A DNA stretch of 64,000 bases from Actinomadura mexicana (GCF_900188105.1 NZ_FZNP01000023.1:1-64000); one strand, 5' to 3'. Counted from the first letter of the stretch, positions 40,202 to 48,359 are shown. The notes: generated from the sequence alone by a model not told the origin. Made by a program: numbers and translations.

Positions 40202-41329
40202 ATGCCCGAGCGCCGGCAGTCGCGGTCGACCCGCGGCCGCCGGGGGCGCGGGCGCGCTACCGCCGCCCCTGACCCGCGACTGATCGGCGGTTCGATGAAC
40301 GACAGTTTCGTCCGGGTGGCCCGGAGCGGCGCGCAGGAGCAGATCGCGCACGTCTCGCCCGTCCGCCACGCCGCCGCCGAGGGGCTGGTCGCGCGGGTCT
40401 ACGGCCAGCTCGAACGGGACTTCGGCATCCTCGCGCCGCCGGTGATCCTGCACTCTCCCGTCCCCGACCTGCTCGCCGCCGTGTGGATGATGCTGCGCGA
40501 GACCCTGGTCGCGACGGGGAGGGCCGACCGCGCGGCCAAGGAGGCCGCCGCCGCGGCGGTGTCGCTCGGCAACTCCTGCCCCTACTGCGTGGCGGCGCAC
40601 AGCACCACGTTGCACGGCCTCGTGCGCGGGCGCGACGCCGCCGCGATCGCGGCGGGCAGGCTCGACGCCATCGGCGACCCGCGCATCCGCGCGGTCGCCG
40701 GGTGGGGCGAACGGTTCGGCACGCCCGAGGCCCCCGCCCGCCCGTTCCCGCCCGAGCAGGCGCCCGAGATCGTCGGCACCGCCTTCGTCTTCCACTACTA
40801 CAACCGGATGGTCAACATCTTCCTGGGCGAGTCGCCGTTCCCCCCGAACGCCCCGGCACGGGCGCACGGCGCGGTGAGCCGGGTGGTGGGCCGCCTGATG
40901 GCCGCGAGTTCGCGCGCCCACCACGCCCCGGGCGAGTCCCTCGACCTGCTGCCGGCCGCGACGGCGCCCGGCGGCCTGTCCTGGACGGCGGGCAACGAGG
41001 TGATCGCCGATGCGTTCGCCCGCGCGTCGGCGGTCATCGACCGGGCGGGCGAGCGGGTCGTGCCGGAGCCGGTCCGGGAACTGCTGGCCGCCGAGCTCGC
41101 CGGGTGGGACGGGCGCACGGCCGAACCCGCGCGGATCGACGGGGCCGTGGCGGGGCTGCCCGCGGCGGACCGTCCCGCCGGGCGGCTGGTCCTGCTGACC
41201 GCGCTCGCCTCCCACCGGGTCGGCCCGGCGGTCATCGCGGAGTTCCGCCGCGACGACGGCGCGGACGCCCGCCTGCTGGAATGCCTCGCATGGGCCGCGT
41301 TCACCGCCGCGCGGGCGACGACGGCCTGA
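40202..41329 (+). CDS. AhpD-like carboxymuconolactone decarboxylase family protein
   Basis: A 375-residue protein. The redox motif NSCPYCVAAHSTTLHG (C-x-x-C-x3-H) is that of AhpD/CMD proteins, which act in peroxide detoxification or as alkylhydroperoxidases. A second helical half (about residues 200-375) may be a degenerate repeat. The ATG at 40202 is used because GGAGAAGGACGAG precedes it, but it gives an Arg-rich N-terminus. The ATG at 40295 would start nearer the conserved part and is a serious alternative. The HxlR regulator upstream may control it. Confidence 0.78.
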   Translation: MPERRQSRSTRGRRGRGRATAAPDPRLIGGSMNDSFVRVARSGAQEQIAHVSPVRHAAAEGLVARVYGQLERDFGILAPPVILHSPVPDLLAAVWMMLRETLVATGRADRAAKEAAAAAVSLGNSCPYCVAAHSTTLHGLVRGRDAAAIAAGRLDAIGDPRIRAVAGWGERFGTPEAPARPFPPEQAPEIVGTAFVFHYYNRMVNIFLGESPFPPNAPARAHGAVSRVVGRLMAASSRAHHAPGESLDLLPAATAPGGLSWTAGNEVIADAFARASAVIDRAGERVVPEPVRELLAAELAGWDGRTAEPARIDGAVAGLPAADRPAGRLVLLTALASHRVGPAVIAEFRRDDGADARLLECLAWAAFTAARATTA

Positions 41330-41419
41330 TTCGCGTACCGCGGCGACGGGGCCGTCCTGGAGAGGGCCGTCCGCCTTTGCTCTCTTGCCCGATCCCCAGG
41401 AAATTGCGACCATCAGGCC

Positions 41420-42271
41420 ATGGTGGTTCGGCTCACCGAGGAGAACTGGGCGGCGACCCGAAAGTATCTGCGCGGAACCGGCGACCGGTTCGCCGAGCTC
41501 CTGACCTCGCCCGGTTCGGAAACGAAGGCCACGGCCACCTGGACGGTCGCCGATACGGCGGCGCACGTCGCCACCCTCGCACGGCTTTATCACCAGATGG
41601 TCGATCCCGCCGGTTGCGACGAACCACTGGCCGTGACCGGCGACCTCATCCGGAGCACGATCGTCGATACGGTCGACTCCGCAAATGAGGAATTGCTGCG
41701 CCTTTTTCCCGAGCGCGATCCGCGGGCGCTCGCGGACGTCCTGCTCCGCGATGTCGACCGGGTCCTGACGGCGACCCGTGACGCCGATCCGGCGGCGGCG
41801 CTGCCCTGGCTGGGCGGCTCGCGCGTCCCGGTCGGCGGGCTGCTGGCGCACCTGCTCAACGAACTCCAGATCCACGGGCGCGACATGGCCCGGCCCATGC
41901 GCAGGCGCTGGGACGTCCCGCCGCGGGAAGCGGCCCCCTTCTTCGAGATGTTCCTCGTCGGGGTGACCGAGTACGGGTACGGGGGGCTGCTGGACGGCCA
42001 CGGCCCCGCGCCCGCAGGACGGATCACCGTCGAGTTCCGCTCCGACCACACCGCCCCCGTGGTGATGGCGATGACCGACGGGTTCGTCACCGTGGAGGAG
42101 CCCGGCGACCGCCCCGACGTGCGGCTCTTCTTCGACCCGACGGCGCTCAACCTGATGCTGTTCGGACGGATCAGCAGGGCGCGGGCGGTGCTGAGCAGGA
42201 AGGTCGTCATTCGGGGCCGGCGCCCCTGGGTGCTCCCCGCATTCCTGCGGATCGTGCGTCTTCCCTCGTAA
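41420..42271 (+). CDS. Maleylpyruvate-isomerase N-domain protein with SCP2-like C-domain
   Basis: A 283-residue two-domain protein. The N-terminal DinB-type four-helix bundle contains TWTVADTAAHVATLARLY and GGLLAHLLNELQIHGRDMAR, with the His/Glu/His metal ligands of mycothiol-dependent isomerases. The C-terminal part (about 190-283, ITVEFRSDHTAPVVMAMTDG, VRLFFDPTALNLMLFGR) has the pattern of an SCP2/sterol-carrier fold. This fusion is typical for actinobacterial mycothiol-dependent enzymes of unknown substrate. The ATG at 41420 is the natural start. It is followed by a shorter family member at 42388. Confidence 0.8.
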   Translation: MVVRLTEENWAATRKYLRGTGDRFAELLTSPGSETKATATWTVADTAAHVATLARLYHQMVDPAGCDEPLAVTGDLIRSTIVDTVDSANEELLRLFPERDPRALADVLLRDVDRVLTATRDADPAAALPWLGGSRVPVGGLLAHLLNELQIHGRDMARPMRRRWDVPPREAAPFFEMFLVGVTEYGYGGLLDGHGPAPAGRITVEFRSDHTAPVVMAMTDGFVTVEEPGDRPDVRLFFDPTALNLMLFGRISRARAVLSRKVVIRGRRPWVLPAFLRIVRLPS

Positions 42272-42387
42272 ACGGCGACGCTTCGCTTTCGCCGACCCCT
42301 CACGAGGCATTCGGCCGCGGTCACCGATGACTTCTCGCCGCGGCGGAGGTCCATACAGGTGATCATTCCAGCGAGCTGAGGAGCCGA

Positions 42388-43005
42388 ATGCGTGAGGCGA
42401 CCGGCGCATCGGCGCCCCTCCGGTCGGGCGCGTGCATCCTGGAGCGCTCGATCGGCTTTCTCCTGACCGCCGTCCAGCCCGTTACGCGGCCAATGCTCGC
42501 CCACCCGACGCCGTGTGCGGCATGGGATCTCCACATGCTGCTGCTGCACGTCGGCGACTCCCTCGCGGCGGTGCACGAGGGTCTGGCGGCGGGCCGGGTC
42601 GGCATCGGCCCGGGGGCGGCCGACGCGTCCGGCGACCCGGTGTCGGCGCTGCGCGTCCGCGCCGTCCGCCTGCTCCGCCACACCATGGCCTCCCCCGGTC
42701 GCGCGGGCCGCGGGGCGGGGACGGCGGCGATCGGCGACCTGCGCCTCCCCGTCGAGGCGGTGGCCGGCGCGGGCGCCCTGGAGGCGGCCGTGCACGGCTG
42801 GGACATCGCCCAGGCGACCGGCACGGGGCGTCCCCTGCCCCCGGACCTGGCCGCCGACCTCCTGGACGTGTCGAGGACGCTGGCGCCGCCCTGCGGCCGA
42901 CGGCCGCTGTTCGGCGAGCCGGTGGATCCCGGCCCGTACGCGTCGCCCGGCGACCGTCTCCTCGCCTTCCTCGGCCGCCGTCCGACGGCGTGCGAGACCC
43001 CATGA
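42388..43005 (+). CDS. TIGR03086-type DinB-fold protein
   Basis: A 205-residue protein with the features of TIGR03086 metal-binding proteins: TPCAAWDLHMLLLHVGDSLA (the WD-x-x-x-L-x-x-H helix) and AGAGALEAAVHGWDIAQATG (E-x3-HGWD). It is the third member of the mycothiol-isomerase/DinB superfamily in the window. The conserved His and Glu ligands are retained, so metal binding is likely. Substrate unknown. The stop (43003-43005) lies 1 bp before the first of two GTTGC palindromes that probably regulate the next gene. Confidence 0.75.
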   Translation: MREATGASAPLRSGACILERSIGFLLTAVQPVTRPMLAHPTPCAAWDLHMLLLHVGDSLAAVHEGLAAGRVGIGPGAADASGDPVSALRVRAVRLLRHTMASPGRAGRGAGTAAIGDLRLPVEAVAGAGALEAAVHGWDIAQATGTGRPLPPDLAADLLDVSRTLAPPCGRRPLFGEPVDPGPYASPGDRLLAFLGRRPTACETP

Positions 43006-43006
43006 G

Positions 43007-43053
43007 GTTGCGTCACGCAACTTTGTGCGGTCCAATAAGTTGCGTGAAGCAAC
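43007..43053. promoter_or_regulatory. Paired GTTGC palindromes overlapping the acetyltransferase start
   Basis: GTTGCGTCACGCAAC (43007-43021, perfect 7-bp arms) and GTTGCGTGAAGCAAC (43039-43053, 5-bp arms) are spaced 32 bp centre to centre, three helical turns. The second contains the presumed GTG start. The pattern fits a MarR-type repressor that blocks both promoter and start. Confidence 0.55.
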
Positions 43054-43568
43054 TCGACGTGCGCACCGTCGCCCGCATCCGCACCGAGCCGGCCGACGTC
43101 CGGATCCGCCCGTACGGCGTCACCGACCGCGACCGCGTGCGGCGGATGTCGGACCGGCTGTCGGCCGACAGCCTCTACACGCGCTTCTTCTCCGGCACGC
43201 CACGCCTCCCCGACCACTACGTCGGCCTCCTGGAGGGCCTCGACCACTGGGACCGCGAAGCCCTCGTCGCGCTGGACGGGGACGAGGTCCTCGGCATCGC
43301 CGAGTACGTCCGCGACACGGCACGGACCTGGCGCGCCGACCTCGCCGTCCTGGTCGCCGACCCCTGGCAGCGCCGGGGTCTCGGCAGCACCCTCGTCGGC
43401 TGCCTGTCCGAGCTCGCCGGACGGCGCGGCATCACCGAGTTCGACGCGGACGTCATCCTCACCAACCGGCAGGCGCTCATGTTCGTCCGGAGCGGCTGGC
43501 CGGCGGCCCGATCCACCAGGGACGGCGGGTCCGCCCATTTCCGCCTGCCGCTCCCCGTGCCCGCCTGA
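43044..43568 (+). CDS. GNAT-family N-acetyltransferase
   Basis: A 174-residue acetyltransferase. After DVRIRPYGVTDRDRVRRM the acetyl-CoA-binding loop is seen in LAVLVADPWQRRGLGSTLVG (Q/R-x-x-G-x-G/A), and the last strand includes FVRSGWPA. The substrate is unknown; GNATs related to the N-terminal part of acetate-CoA ligase regulators acetylate protein lysines. The start is uncertain: GTG 43044 lies inside a palindrome and lacks a ribosome binding site, so translation may be leaderless or begin at GTG 43059. It is preceded by a DinB-fold gene on the same strand. Confidence 0.78.
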   Translation: MKQLDVRTVARIRTEPADVRIRPYGVTDRDRVRRMSDRLSADSLYTRFFSGTPRLPDHYVGLLEGLDHWDREALVALDGDEVLGIAEYVRDTARTWRADLAVLVADPWQRRGLGSTLVGCLSELAGRRGITEFDADVILTNRQALMFVRSGWPAARSTRDGGSAHFRLPLPVPA

Positions 43569-43607
43569 CCCCGGCCGGTTGATTCCGGACGGGGGCGCCC
43601 GCTTACC

Positions 43608-44030
43608 ATGACCGGCATGACCCAGAACCTGCTCGGCGGCCCCGCTCCGACCGAACTTCCGGACAACGTCGAGGCCCGGACGGCCCTGGAGGAGGGCGTC
43701 GACCCGTTCGAGGTAGCCGCGCGCCACCCGGACCACCCGGGCGCGTGGGCCGAGCTGGCCGACCGCTCCTTCGCCAAGGGCAGCGTCATCGACTCCTACG
43801 CGTTCGCCCGGACCGGCTACCACCGCGGGCTGGACCAGCTGCGCCGGGCGGGCTGGAAGGGCCACGGCCCCATCCCGTGGGAGCACGAGCCCAACCGCGG
43901 CTTCCTGCGCGCCCTGCACGCCCTCGCCCGGGCCGCCGCCGCCATCGGCGAGGAGCCCGAGGCCGAGCGCTGCAAGACGTTCCTCCGCGACAGCAGCGCC
44001 GAGGCCGCCGACGCCCTCAACGGCTCCTGA
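43608..44030 (+). CDS. DUF3151-family protein
   Basis: A 140-residue protein of the actinobacterial DUF3151 family (M. tuberculosis Rv0360c type). Conserved blocks are LPDNVEARTALEEGVDPFEV, WAELADRSFAKGSVIDSYAF, and the GPIPWEHEPNRGFLRALHAL segment with a His-Glu-Pro-Asn motif. The fold is predicted helical, TPR-like. Its function is not established. It lies upstream of purA on the same strand, separated by two strong hairpins, so the genes are transcribed separately. In M. tuberculosis the same two genes are also near neighbours. Confidence 0.9.
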   Translation: MTGMTQNLLGGPAPTELPDNVEARTALEEGVDPFEVAARHPDHPGAWAELADRSFAKGSVIDSYAFARTGYHRGLDQLRRAGWKGHGPIPWEHEPNRGFLRALHALARAAAAIGEEPEAERCKTFLRDSSAEAADALNGS

Positions 44031-44036
44031 CGCACG

Positions 44037-44091
44037 GGACGGTCCGCCGCCGGCGGACCGTCCCCGGGCCGCCCGCCGGGGACCGGCGGGC
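44037..44091 (+). terminator. Two consecutive hairpins after the DUF3151 gene
   Basis: GGACGGTCCGCC/GGCGGACCGTCC (44037-44063, loop GCC) and GCCCGCCGG/CCGGCGGGC (44071-44091, loop GGA) are both perfect and stand 7 bp apart, giving a double terminator before the purA promoter. Confidence 0.85.
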
Positions 44092-44227
44092 GGGCTCCCA
44101 CGGCCCTCGACCAGGGACCGGCCGGCCTCCGGTTTCTTTGTCGGCCGCCTGCGGGTACGCTTTGATCGCAAGAGGCCCCTTCGCGCTTGCGGCGACCGGG
44201 GCCTTCGTCGTGGGAAGGGAAAGTGGC

Positions 44228-45511
44228 ATGCCTGCCATCGTTCTTGTCGGTGCCCAGTGGGGAGATGAGGGCAAGGGCAAGGCGACAGACCTGCTCGGTG
44301 GGGACGTCGACTACGTCGTCCGCTACCAGGGTGGCAACAACGCGGGCCACACCGTGGTCATCGGCGACAAGAGCTACGCGCTGCACCTGCTGCCGTCCGG
44401 AGTGCTGTCGCCCGACGTCATCCCGGTGATCGGCAACGGCGTGGTGATCGACCCGGCCGTGCTGCTGCAGGAGATCGACGGCCTGCGGGACCGCGGCATC
44501 GGCTGCGAGCGGCTGCTGATCTCGGCGAACGCGCACCTGATCATGCCGCACCACCGCGCCCTCGACAAGGTCACCGAGCGCTACCTCGGCAAGGCCCGGA
44601 TCGGCACCACCGGCCGCGGCATCGGCCCCACCTACGCCGACAAGATCAACCGGATGGGCATCCGCGTCCAGGACCTGTTCGACCCGAACATCCTCACGCA
44701 GAAGCTCGACCTGGCCCTGCGCGAGAAGAACCAGGTCCTGACGAAGGTCTACAACCGCCGCCGTATCGAGACCGGGCCGATCGTCCAGGAGTACCTCGCC
44801 TACGGCGAGCGCCTCAAGCCGTTCGTCGCCGACACCACGCTCGTCCTGAACAAGGCGCTGGACGACGGCAAGGTCGTCCTGCTGGAGGGCGCGCAGGGCA
44901 CGCTGCTCGACATCGACCACGGAACGTACCCGTTCGTGACGTCGTCCAGCCCCACGGCCGGCGGCGCCTGCGTCGGCTCCGGCGTCGGCCCCACCAAGAT
45001 CAGCCGCGTGATCGGCATCCTCAAGGCCTACACGACCCGGGTCGGGTCCGGCCCGTTCCCCACCGAACTGCTGGACGATCAGGGCGAGTACCTGCGCACG
45101 ACCGGCGGCGAGTACGGCGTGACCACGGGCCGCGACCGCCGCTGCGGCTGGTTCGACGCCGTGATCGCCCGCTACGCCACCCGCGTCAACGGCATCACCG
45201 ACTACTTCCTCACGAAGCTGGACGTCCTGTCCGGCCTGGAGCAGGTCCCGGTGTGCGTGGCCTACGAGGTCGACGGCGTCCGGGTGGACGAGCTGCCCAC
45301 CACGCAGACCGAGTTCCACCACGCCAAGCCCGTCCTGGAGTACCTGGACGGCTGGCAGGAGGACATCACGCGCGCCGAGAAGTTCGAGGACCTGCCCGCC
45401 AACGCGCAGGCGTACGTCCGGGCCCTGGAGAAGATGTCCGGCGCCCAGATCTCAGCGATCGGCGTCGGCCCAGGCCGCACCCAGACCCTCTCCCTACGGC
45501 CTCTTGTTTAA
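44228..45511 (+). CDS. purA: Adenylosuccinate synthetase
   Basis: A 427-residue GTP-dependent enzyme that converts IMP and aspartate to adenylosuccinate. The signatures GAQWGDEGKGKATDLLGGD (P-loop, residues 8-26) and NNAGHTVVIGDK (GHT motif) are intact, as are IGTTGRGIGPTYADK and EGAQGTLLDIDHGTYPFVTS. The ATG at 44228 has GGGAAGGGAAAG upstream. A hairpin-forming AGGCCCC/GGGGCCT pair lies 25-55 bp before the start in the leader. Immediately after the stop begins a long repeat (45513-45727). purB, which takes the next step, is encoded at 50980. Confidence 0.98.
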   Translation: MPAIVLVGAQWGDEGKGKATDLLGGDVDYVVRYQGGNNAGHTVVIGDKSYALHLLPSGVLSPDVIPVIGNGVVIDPAVLLQEIDGLRDRGIGCERLLISANAHLIMPHHRALDKVTERYLGKARIGTTGRGIGPTYADKINRMGIRVQDLFDPNILTQKLDLALREKNQVLTKVYNRRRIETGPIVQEYLAYGERLKPFVADTTLVLNKALDDGKVVLLEGAQGTLLDIDHGTYPFVTSSSPTAGGACVGSGVGPTKISRVIGILKAYTTRVGSGPFPTELLDDQGEYLRTTGGEYGVTTGRDRRCGWFDAVIARYATRVNGITDYFLTKLDVLSGLEQVPVCVAYEVDGVRVDELPTTQTEFHHAKPVLEYLDGWQEDITRAEKFEDLPANAQAYVRALEKMSGAQISAIGVGPGRTQTLSLRPLV

Positions 45512-45512
45512 G

Positions 45513-45727
45513 GCGTTTTTCTCCTCCTTCGGGCCTGGCGGCCCTCCATCGTCGATAAACGCGGGCGATCGCTGGCATCGCTTCGTCTCGCCTTGCGGCT
45601 CGCTGCGCGATCAGATTCTTGCTTCGCTCGAATCTGCCTTCGGACGCGATCGCAACCATTGAGGTCGCTGCGTGGTGCGGCGCGGGCTGAGCGATGCGGT
45701 GCAGAGGGCGCGGGCTGGGCCCCGGCC
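45513..45727. repeat. Long inverted repeat, left copy (downstream of purA)
   Basis: This segment of about 215 bp matches the reverse complement of 46879-47092 at more than 90 percent of positions by eye. It begins 2 bp after the purA stop with a T-run and CTCCTCCTTCGGG, contains GGGCC-TGGC-GGCCC, a long-range GATCGC/GCGATC pairing, and a hairpin AGATTC…GAATCT (45613-45635). In the other copy that stem reads AGGTTC…GAACCT, a compensatory change that indicates selection for the structure. Confidence 0.88.
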
Positions 45728-45900
45728 GTGGCCCTTGATGTTGTCGCGTGGCGCGGCTAGGACCGGGCGATGCGGCGCAGGTAGGCGCCGACCCACGACC
45801 CTTGAGCTGACGCGTAGCGCAGCGAGGATCGGGGATGCGGAACACGAGGCGCAGGTGGGCGCCGATCCGCGACCCTTGAGGCTGACGCTTGGTTGCGGCG
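45691..45900. repeat. Imperfect tandem repeats, 66-76 bp units
   Basis: Three degenerate units start at 45691, 45767 and 45833 with (G)CGATGCGG and share GGCGCAGGT-GGCGCCGA and GACCCTTGA blocks. They start inside the end of the left long repeat and run up to the GDPD promoter. No open frame spans them, so they are probably non-coding repeats. Confidence 0.6.
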
Positions 45901-45986
45901 GGAGCTGGGGTCTGCGGGCTGTTGGGGGCCGTGGACTTGTGGGGTCTGTGCTCGTGCGTTCGGTCACGGACGGTAGCGTTCGTTCG

Positions 45987-46829
45987 GTGATCTCTTCCGT
46001 CGAGGTGCACGGACACCGCGGGGCGCGCGGCCTCCGTCCGGAGAACACCCTGCCCGGTCTCGCCCACGCCCTCGACCTCGGCGTCGACACGATCGAGCTG
46101 GACGTGGGCCTGTCCTCGGACGGCGTCGTCGTCCTCGGCCACGACCAGGTGCTCTCCCCCGCCGTCCTCGCCGACACGGGCCCCGCCCGGCCGGGCGACC
46201 CCGCCTACCCCTACCTCGGCAAGCCCGTCCGCGAGCTGTCCCTCGCGCAGCTGCGGACGCTCGACGCGGGCCTCAGCTGCGAGGCCGCCCTGATGCCCGG
46301 CACCCGCATCCCCACGCTCGCCGAGGCGTGCGCCCTGCTGGCCCCCACCGGCGTCGGGCTCTCCGTCGAACTCAAGACGGACCCGTCCTGGACCGGCGAA
46401 GAGGTGGAGCTCCTGACCGCCTCCGTCGCGGCCGTCCTGAGGGCCTTCGGCTGCACAGAACGCGCCCAGCTCCTGGCCTTCGACTGGCGCGTCCTGGCCG
46501 AGGCCCGCCGCCACTACCCGGACCTGGGCCGCGTCGCCCTGATGGAACGCAAGACCCTCGTCCCGGAAACCGACTGGCTGGCGGGCCACTCCCCGGCCGA
46601 CCCGGTGGCCGCCGCCTTCGCACTGGGCGCCACGGCCGTCTCCCCCGAACACGAGATCACCACGCCCGCCCTGATAGACCAGGCCCACTCCCTGGCCCTC
46701 CCGGTCATCGTCTGGACGGTCAACACCCCCGCGGACATGACCCGCTTCATCACGAACGGCGTAGACGGAATAGTCACCGACTACCCAGACCGCCTCAAAT
46801 CCCTCCAAGCACCAACCCCCGCCCTCTGA
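45987..46829 (+). CDS. Glycerophosphodiester phosphodiesterase
   Basis: A 280-residue GDPD enzyme that hydrolyses glycerophosphodiesters to sn-glycerol-3-phosphate and an alcohol. It shows HGHRGARGLRPENTLPGLAH (catalytic His and Arg, Glu-Asn metal site), TIELDVGLSSDGVVVLGHDQ (metal Glu-Asp and second catalytic His), GVGLSVELKTD and the TIM-barrel end IVWTVNTPADMTRFITNGVD. No signal peptide, so it acts inside the cell. The GTG at 45987 is the first reasonable start; no ribosome binding site is visible. The gene lies between the two inverted long repeats, and its last 150 bp use fewer G/C third positions than usual. Confidence 0.9.
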   Translation: MISSVEVHGHRGARGLRPENTLPGLAHALDLGVDTIELDVGLSSDGVVVLGHDQVLSPAVLADTGPARPGDPAYPYLGKPVRELSLAQLRTLDAGLSCEAALMPGTRIPTLAEACALLAPTGVGLSVELKTDPSWTGEEVELLTASVAAVLRAFGCTERAQLLAFDWRVLAEARRHYPDLGRVALMERKTLVPETDWLAGHSPADPVAAAFALGATAVSPEHEITTPALIDQAHSLALPVIVWTVNTPADMTRFITNGVDGIVTDYPDRLKSLQAPTPAL

Positions 46830-46878
46830 GTCCAGAGGGCCCAGCCACCACCGCAACCAGTAACAACCGAATGGCGGG

Positions 46879-47092
46879 GGTCGGCGCCCAGCCTCCGCCC
46901 CCTGAACCGCACCGCTCAGCCCCGCCGCACCACGCAGCGACCTCAATGGTTGCGATCGCGTCCGAAGGCAGGTTCGAGCTTGCGAGAACCTGATCGCGCA
47001 GCGAGCTGCCAGGCGAGACGAAGCGATGCCAGCGATCGCCCGCTTTTATCGACGATGGAGGGCCGCCAGGCCCGAAGGAGGAGAAAAAAGCA
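46879..47092. repeat. Long inverted repeat, right copy (downstream of corA)
   Basis: This is the partner of 45513-45727 in opposite orientation. It ends 5 bp before the corA stop codon, so relative to corA it is again the first sequence downstream of the stop, in the same sense as at purA. Its hairpin (46970-46991) has GAACCT/AGGTTC arms, co-varying with the left copy. Confidence 0.88.
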
Positions 47093-47097
47093 ATAAA

Positions 47098-48186
47098 TCA
47101 CAACCAGCCGTTGCGGCGGAAGCCTCGGTAGAGGGCGAAGCAGGCCAGGGAGATGACGCTGAGGATCATGGGGTAGCCGTACTGCCAGCGGGTTTCGGGC
47201 ATGTGGTCGAAGTTCATGCCGTAGACGCCGGCGATGGCGGTGGGGACCATGAAGATGGCGCCCCACGCGGAGATCTTGCGCATGTCCTTGTTGTCGGCGA
47301 CGGTGACCTGGGTCATGTGCGCCTGGAGGATGGGGTTCAGGAGTTCGTCGTAGGACTCGACCTGCTCGCGGACGCGGGTGAGGTGGTCCTCGACGTCGCG
47401 GAGGTACTCCTTGATCTCGACCGGGACGAAGCGGCGGCCGGTCAGGTTGCGCAGCGGGCCGGCGAGCGGGCCGACGGCGCGCTTGAGCTGGATGACCTCG
47501 CGCTTGAGCCGGTAGATGCGGCGGGACTCGTCGGTGCGCTCGGGGGAGAAGACGGCTTCCTCGACCTCGTCGATGTCCTCCATGACGGCGTCGGCGACGC
47601 CGACGTAGCCGTCCACGACCCGGTCGGTGACGGCGTGCAGGACGGCGGCGGGGCCGAGGGCGAGGCGCGCGGGGTCCTTCTCCAGGTCGCGGCGGACGGG
47701 GCCGAGCGCGCCGTGGGCGCCGTGCCGGACGGTGACGACGAAGTCGGGGCCGCAGAACAGCATGATCTCGCCGGTCTCGACGACCTCGGCGCCGCCGCCG
47801 GGGCCGCTGGAGACGTAGCCGACGGTCTTCATGACGACGAAGTGGACGTCGTCGTAGCGTTCGAGCTTGGGGCGCTGGTGGGCGTGGATGGCGTCCTCGA
47901 CCGCGAGCGGGTGCAGGCCGAAGACCTCGGCGAGGTCGGAGAGCTCGCCGGCGGACGGCTCGTGGAGGCCGACCCACACGAAGCCGGCGCTGTCGCCCTC
48001 GGGGACGAGCCGGCCGTCGCGGACGAGGCGGACGGCGTCGGCGACGGTGGCGGTGCAGACGCGGTGGCCGTCGATGTAGGCGGCCCAGTCGATGACGGCG
48101 GAGTCGCGGTTCGCGGCCTGCACGCCGCTGGGGCGGCCGCGCGTCTTGAAGAGTACGCGGCTGGGGCGGACTCGTGTCATGGCCAT
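47098..48186 (-). CDS. corA: CorA-type magnesium/cobalt transporter
   Basis: A 362-residue pentameric channel subunit. The long cytosolic domain includes FVWVGLHEPSAGELSDLAEV and HPLAVEDAIHAHQRPKLERY. The two C-terminal transmembrane helices flank the pore signature YGMNFDHMPE (about residue 324), and the protein ends with the usual basic tail (YRGFRRNGWL). The ATG at 48186 has AGGAG 7 bp upstream; two other in-frame ATGs (48213, 48180) are less well placed. Expression is probably controlled by the leader peptide and hairpin just upstream (48222-48359). Confidence 0.94.
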   Translation of the reverse strand: MAMTRVRPSRVLFKTRGRPSGVQAANRDSAVIDWAAYIDGHRVCTATVADAVRLVRDGRLVPEGDSAGFVWVGLHEPSAGELSDLAEVFGLHPLAVEDAIHAHQRPKLERYDDVHFVVMKTVGYVSSGPGGGAEVVETGEIMLFCGPDFVVTVRHGAHGALGPVRRDLEKDPARLALGPAAVLHAVTDRVVDGYVGVADAVMEDIDEVEEAVFSPERTDESRRIYRLKREVIQLKRAVGPLAGPLRNLTGRRFVPVEIKEYLRDVEDHLTRVREQVESYDELLNPILQAHMTQVTVADNKDMRKISAWGAIFMVPTAIAGVYGMNFDHMPETRWQYGYPMILSVISLACFALYRGFRRNGWL

Positions 48187-48221
48187 GGAGGTGCTCCTAA
48201 ACCCGCCGGCCACGCACGCAG

Positions 48222-48261
48222 CGCGCGCTCGACCCAGGCTGGTCAGCTAAGGGAGCGCGCG
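48222..48261 (-). promoter_or_regulatory. Attenuator-like hairpin between the leader peptide and corA
   Basis: On the minus strand CGCGCGCTC (48261-48253) pairs perfectly with GAGCGCGCG (48230-48222). The loop contains the TGA stop of the leader ORF (48245-48243), and the 5' arm lies inside its last codons. A ribosome reading to the leader stop would break this stem. It precedes the corA ribosome binding site by about 25 bases. A second hairpin, ACAGTCC/GGACTGT (48301-48319), lies within the leader ORF. Confidence 0.6.
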
Positions 48262-48359
48262 AGAGCCATGACCGGGCGCCAGAGGGAGGCGGACGGTGGA
48301 ACAGTCCTGCTCGGACTGTGAGGGTTCTCCGGCGAACTGCAAGGATCACCAGGACTCAT
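48243..48359 (-). CDS. Proline-rich leader peptide upstream of corA
   Basis: A 38-codon open frame preceded by AAAGGAGGT exactly 7 bp before the ATG, the strongest ribosome binding site in the window. Eight of 38 residues are Pro (positions 3, 6, 10, 13, 16, 21, 22, 29), including a Val-Pro-Pro. Several codons are rare for this genome (CCT, AGT, GTT, CCA, CTT), which favours ribosome slowing. It ends 56 bp before the corA start, inside an attenuator-like stem. Proline-rich leader peptides control Mg2+ transporters in Salmonella (mgtL, corL); a similar role here is inferred, not shown. Confidence 0.65.
   Translation of the reverse strand: MSPGDPCSSPENPHSPSRTVPPSASLWRPVMALARSLS

Noticed and set aside
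45672..45986. N-terminal extension of the GDPD protein through the repeats
   Set aside because: The added residues are translated repeat sequence; the conserved GDPD domain begins right after the GTG at 45987.
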